Below the pieces are notes generated by a model. It was not told the DNA's origin, did not search any database, and was given only the letters and a program-made list of their open reading frames with translations. This document shows, in pieces, positions 5,618 to 7,391 of a stretch of 7,391 nt of DNA. Both the position numbers and the translations under genes were made by a program. The stretch covers positions 1-7,391 of the forward strand of contig RZYX01000088.1 of assembly GCA_009930155.1 (NCBI GenBank). The letters are read 5' to 3'. The DNA is from Clostridia bacterium. Its GTDB lineage: Bacteria; Bacillota_A; Clostridia; Oscillospirales; Acutalibacteraceae. How positions within the stretch are numbered: position 1 is the stretch's first letter; every line of letters begins with the position of its first letter.

Positions 5618-5655
5618 AAAATTTCATTGTTTTTGCCAGACAAACTGAAATTGGG

Positions 5656-5808
5656 TTATTTCTTGCTTTTTGCAAAAGTCAATATTACGCAAATAGCTAT
5701 TAAAACCGTTGCAGCTATCAAACTAATATCATTATGTGTAATAAGGCTAATCAAAGCTAAAACAAATGCAATAATCAACGCAATTTTAACAACAATATTT
5801 TTATTCAT
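5656..5808 (-). CDS. Small two-helix membrane protein (50 residues)
   Basis: A short frame starts with ATG at 5808 and is preceded by a very good ribosome binding site, GGAGGAAG (5817-5824), with an 8-base spacer; it ends with TAA at 5656-5658. The product begins MNKNIVVK and has two hydrophobic segments, about residues 5-24 (VVKIALIIAFVLALISLI) and 28-45 (ISLIAATVLIAICVILTF). They are separated by a short THND turn, and the protein ends in AKSKK. Lysines at both ends suggest that both termini face the cytoplasm, as a helical hairpin in the membrane. It lies between the cyclase and YolD genes on the same strand and is surely co-transcribed. I do not recognise a family. A minor accessory membrane peptide of the mobile element is the simplest reading, and a small toxin-like peptide is a less likely alternative. 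Confidence 0.75.
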   Translation of the reverse strand: MNKNIVVKIALIIAFVLALISLITHNDISLIAATVLIAICVILTFAKSKK

Positions 5809-5816
5809 AAGATTAT

Positions 5817-5824
5817 CTTCCTCC
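5817..5824 (-). promoter_or_regulatory. Ribosome binding site of the small membrane protein
   Basis: The minus strand reads CGGAGGAAGATAAT upstream of the ATG at 5808. It closely matches the CGGAGGAAAATAAT before the cyclase gene, and it is the main evidence that this short frame is translated. Confidence 0.7.
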
Positions 5825-5859
5825 GCAATTTCTTGTTTTTCCTATTTCATCATCAGCTT

Positions 5860-6461
5860 GATAAATATGAATTTGACTAAACCTCTGCAACAACTCTGCA
5901 AGGCAATCCGGTCATATCAGCATAGTTCATAGGATAGGTATTAAATACTATATCTTCTTTGTTATTCAGTTCTTGAAGATTGCACAAATTTTCAATGATA
6001 AAGACCCCTCTATCAGCACAGTATTGGTCTTTTGGAGTATGCTCTTTTCCTCTACGAACACCTGCAAAATCAACTCCAATAAACGATACCCCCTTATCCA
6101 ATAAGGAATCGATAAGTTCGTCTGAGAGTTGTGGGTGCTCCGTGAAATATGTCTTCCCGCCATATCCTTCTTTTTCAATGAATCCAGTATAGAATGCCAC
6201 AAACATATCAGAATTAACAGAATCTATATCTATATCCATTAAGCCAATATCTCTATCTGAAACATTGCACACATCAAAAACAATTCCTTTTCTTTTCGTA
6301 TAATCTAAAGGGAATTCTTTATTCATCACATCAAAATGTGTGCCAAGATGACCCACTAAAGACTTCTTTTCATTGCCTTGTGCATCAGTAACCATTTTAG
6401 GTGTTATTTTCAATGTAATGTCTATTAACATATTATTTTCCTCCGTAAATTCATATTTATC
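5860..6461. repeat. Perfect 15-bp inverted repeat framing the cyclase gene
   Basis: GATAAATATGAATTT at 5860-5874 is the exact reverse complement of AAATTCATATTTATC at 6447-6461. The copies sit 2 bases after the cyclase stop and 15 bases before its start codon, enclosing the gene with its ribosome binding site and nothing else. The match does not extend beyond 15 bases on either side. This could mark a gene cassette, an invertible segment or a long-range mRNA stem. The word is AT-rich, so chance is not excluded. Confidence 0.5.
5877..6431 (-). CDS. Cyclase-family (kynurenine formamidase-like) metal-dependent hydrolase
   Basis: This is a complete 184-residue cytosolic protein with an excellent ribosome binding site (CGGAGGAAAATAAT, around 6432-6445). 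The N-terminal GHLGTHFDVM (27-36) contains H28-x-G-T-H32-x-D34, the metal-binding HxGTHxD core of the cyclase/arylformamidase family. The usual continuation PxH is absent; instead NKEFPLDY follows, and H99 lies in EHPQLS. Later family-like parts are the FIGVDFAGVRRG region (117-128) and RGVFIIENLCNLQEL (141-155). The protein is somewhat shorter than classical members of about 200-220 residues. Such enzymes hydrolyse amide or ester bonds, but the substrate here cannot be named and it need not be N-formylkynurenine. The gene lies inside a Y-polymerase/YolD operon with no obvious functional link and is framed by a 15-bp inverted repeat, suggesting that it is cargo. Confidence 0.8.
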   Translation of the reverse strand: MLIDITLKITPKMVTDAQGNEKKSLVGHLGTHFDVMNKEFPLDYTKRKGIVFDVCNVSDRDIGLMDIDIDSVNSDMFVAFYTGFIEKEGYGGKTYFTEHPQLSDELIDSLLDKGVSFIGVDFAGVRRGKEHTPKDQYCADRGVFIIENLCNLQELNNKEDIVFNTYPMNYADMTGLPCRVVAEV

Positions 6462-6482
6462 GTTCTGCTCATTTTGCTATTC

Positions 6483-7391
6483 CTACGCCTTGTGTCCGCC
6501 GATTTGCTTATTTCGGCTGAGTGTTGTTGCGCCTTCTTGTAAGTTCATACCTTTGAGAACGGCGTTCTTGCCGTATTTCTCACGCAGGTCAATAACGGCT
6601 TTCTGAATACGCTTTTCTCGTTCCAGTGCCTCTTGCTCCTGTGCCTGTTTCTTTTCTTCAACCTCAACATCAGTAAACAGGTCAAGCTGTTCAAAGTGAG
6701 GTGCATCATTCACCGTGCTTTCGTCCACAAGCTTGCAGGCAGTCACATTGATTCTGCGGACGGTAAGGCTTTTATCCACGATACGGTCAAAAAGCTCCAT
6801 CATCGCATCCATAATCAACATCGTAGAGGAAGTCTGCCGCTTAATGTGAGCTGTTCCGTGTGCGTATTTCGGCACCTTGCGACCGTAACGGTCTGTGGTA
6901 ACTTCACCGTTATACGATGGCTTTGACCCCGCAAGATTTTCTATGTCGTAACCGACATCAAGTACAATCTGGTCGGTAACAAGGTGCTTTTGTACTAAGT
7001 CAAGAACCAGCAATTCCGTCATTTCACGCACAATCAACTTTGCCTTATCGTAAGGGTAAGGGCATTGCAGCACCTGACCGGAGCTGATACTGTTGGTACT
7101 CGGCTTATATGACTTAATATCCTCTATGGTACACGGCTCGTAGCCCCAAGCGTGGTCGATAAGCAACTCGGCATTGATGCCAAATAGATTATACAGCTTT
7201 TCGGCGTTATGCAGCGAAAACCGTGCGACATCGCCCATCGTGTAAAGACCGATTGCTTCAAGCTTTGTGGCATAACCTCTGCCGACACGCCAAAAGTCTG
7301 TCAGCGGTTTATGTGACCACAGAAGCCTGCGGTAGCTCATCTCGTCAAGCTCTGCAATGCGAACACCGTCCTTGTCGGCCTCGGTATGCTT
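6483..7391 (-). CDS. Y-family DNA polymerase (DinB/UmuC-type), C-terminal 302 residues, truncated by window edge
   Basis: The frame is open from the right edge to the stop at 6483. The internal ATG at 7340 is not the true start, because the frame continues upstream as KHTEADKDGVRIAELDE. What is visible is the thumb region with a helix-hairpin-helix (LTDFWRVGRGYATKLEAIG, then LYTMGDVAR) and the little-finger DNA-binding domain, with conserved NSISSGQVLQ and PYPYDKAKLIV segments. A charged tail follows (EEKKQAQEQEALEREKRIQK). The catalytic palm and fingers lie outside the window. These enzymes copy past damaged bases with low fidelity. This version is the long form common on clostridial conjugative elements, sometimes mislabelled as a DNA methylase. 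It is the most upstream gene of the operon seen here and is followed by cyclase, membrane peptide and YolD. Any LexA-type operator would lie beyond the right edge. Confidence 0.9.
   Translation of the reverse strand, partial: KHTEADKDGVRIAELDEMSYRRLLWSHKPLTDFWRVGRGYATKLEAIGLYTMGDVARFSLHNAEKLYNLFGINAELLIDHAWGYEPCTIEDIKSYKPSTNSISSGQVLQCPYPYDKAKLIVREMTELLVLDLVQKHLVTDQIVLDVGYDIENLAGSKPSYNGEVTTDRYGRKVPKYAHGTAHIKRQTSSTMLIMDAMMELFDRIVDKSLTVRRINVTACKLVDESTVNDAPHFEQLDLFTDVEVEEKKQAQEQEALEREKRIQKAVIDLREKYGKNAVLKGMNLQEGATTLSRNKQIGGHKA

Noticed and set aside
5591..5932. A plus-strand hydrophobic open frame opposite the small membrane protein and the start of yolD.
   Set aside because: Its hydrophobicity mirrors the minus-strand membrane gene. 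The minus-strand frames have strong ribosome binding sites, and this one does not.
6432..6482. A 15-codon frame (MSRTINMNLRRKIIC) between the polymerase and cyclase genes as a leader peptide.
   Set aside because: It overlaps the cyclase ribosome binding site and start, has no ribosome binding site of its own and is short enough to occur by chance.

Overview
The window looks like chromosomal accessory DNA from an anaerobic, low-GC Firmicute, most likely a gut Clostridia species of the Lachnospiraceae or Oscillospiraceae type. The evidence is the AT-rich sequence, the strong GGAGG-type ribosome binding sites, a YolD/Y-family polymerase pair of the kind carried by clostridial conjugative elements, and a BspA-like leucine-rich repeat gene. 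No rRNA, tRNA, CRISPR array or complete insertion sequence was found. The species cannot be named from this sequence.

The left part (1 to about 3970) is strongly AT-rich, and every recognisable gene is on the minus strand. Read in the direction of transcription (right to left), it holds four things. First is a two-domain protein with an N-terminal DUF4145/HEPN-like domain (2415-3542), preceded by a repeat-rich leader. Second is a stretch that looks like a decayed gene (about 2187-2404). Third is a tightly coupled pair: an unrecognised acidic 300-residue protein (1249-2151) followed six bases later by a HEPN-type putative ribonuclease with an RNxxxH motif (664-1242). Last is the N-terminal part of a leucine-rich repeat protein that runs off the left edge (1-596). 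Two unrelated HEPN-like proteins beside an integrase give this segment the look of a small defence or toxin-antitoxin island. That function is inference.

The middle (3543-4161) has no convincing gene. It holds an imperfect inverted repeat of about 114 bp, TTAAC-containing palindromes, a change to more balanced base composition near 3975, a long hairpin and a 14-bp palindrome, all upstream of a complete tyrosine recombinase on the plus strand (4162-5106). This is a plausible end of an integrated mobile element whose body extends to the right.

The right part (5143-7391) is a minus-strand operon that converges on the integrase at a strong, probably bidirectional terminator. In transcription order it encodes the C-terminal part of a Y-family DNA polymerase (start outside the window), a cyclase-family metal hydrolase, a 50-residue two-helix membrane peptide and a YolD-like protein. 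Y-family polymerase plus YolD is a known Firmicute pairing linked to mutagenic DNA repair. The cyclase gene between them is framed by a perfect 15-bp inverted repeat (5860-5874 and 6447-6461), so it may be a cassette inserted into the operon or an invertible segment. This repeat and the HEPN pair are the two most interesting observations.
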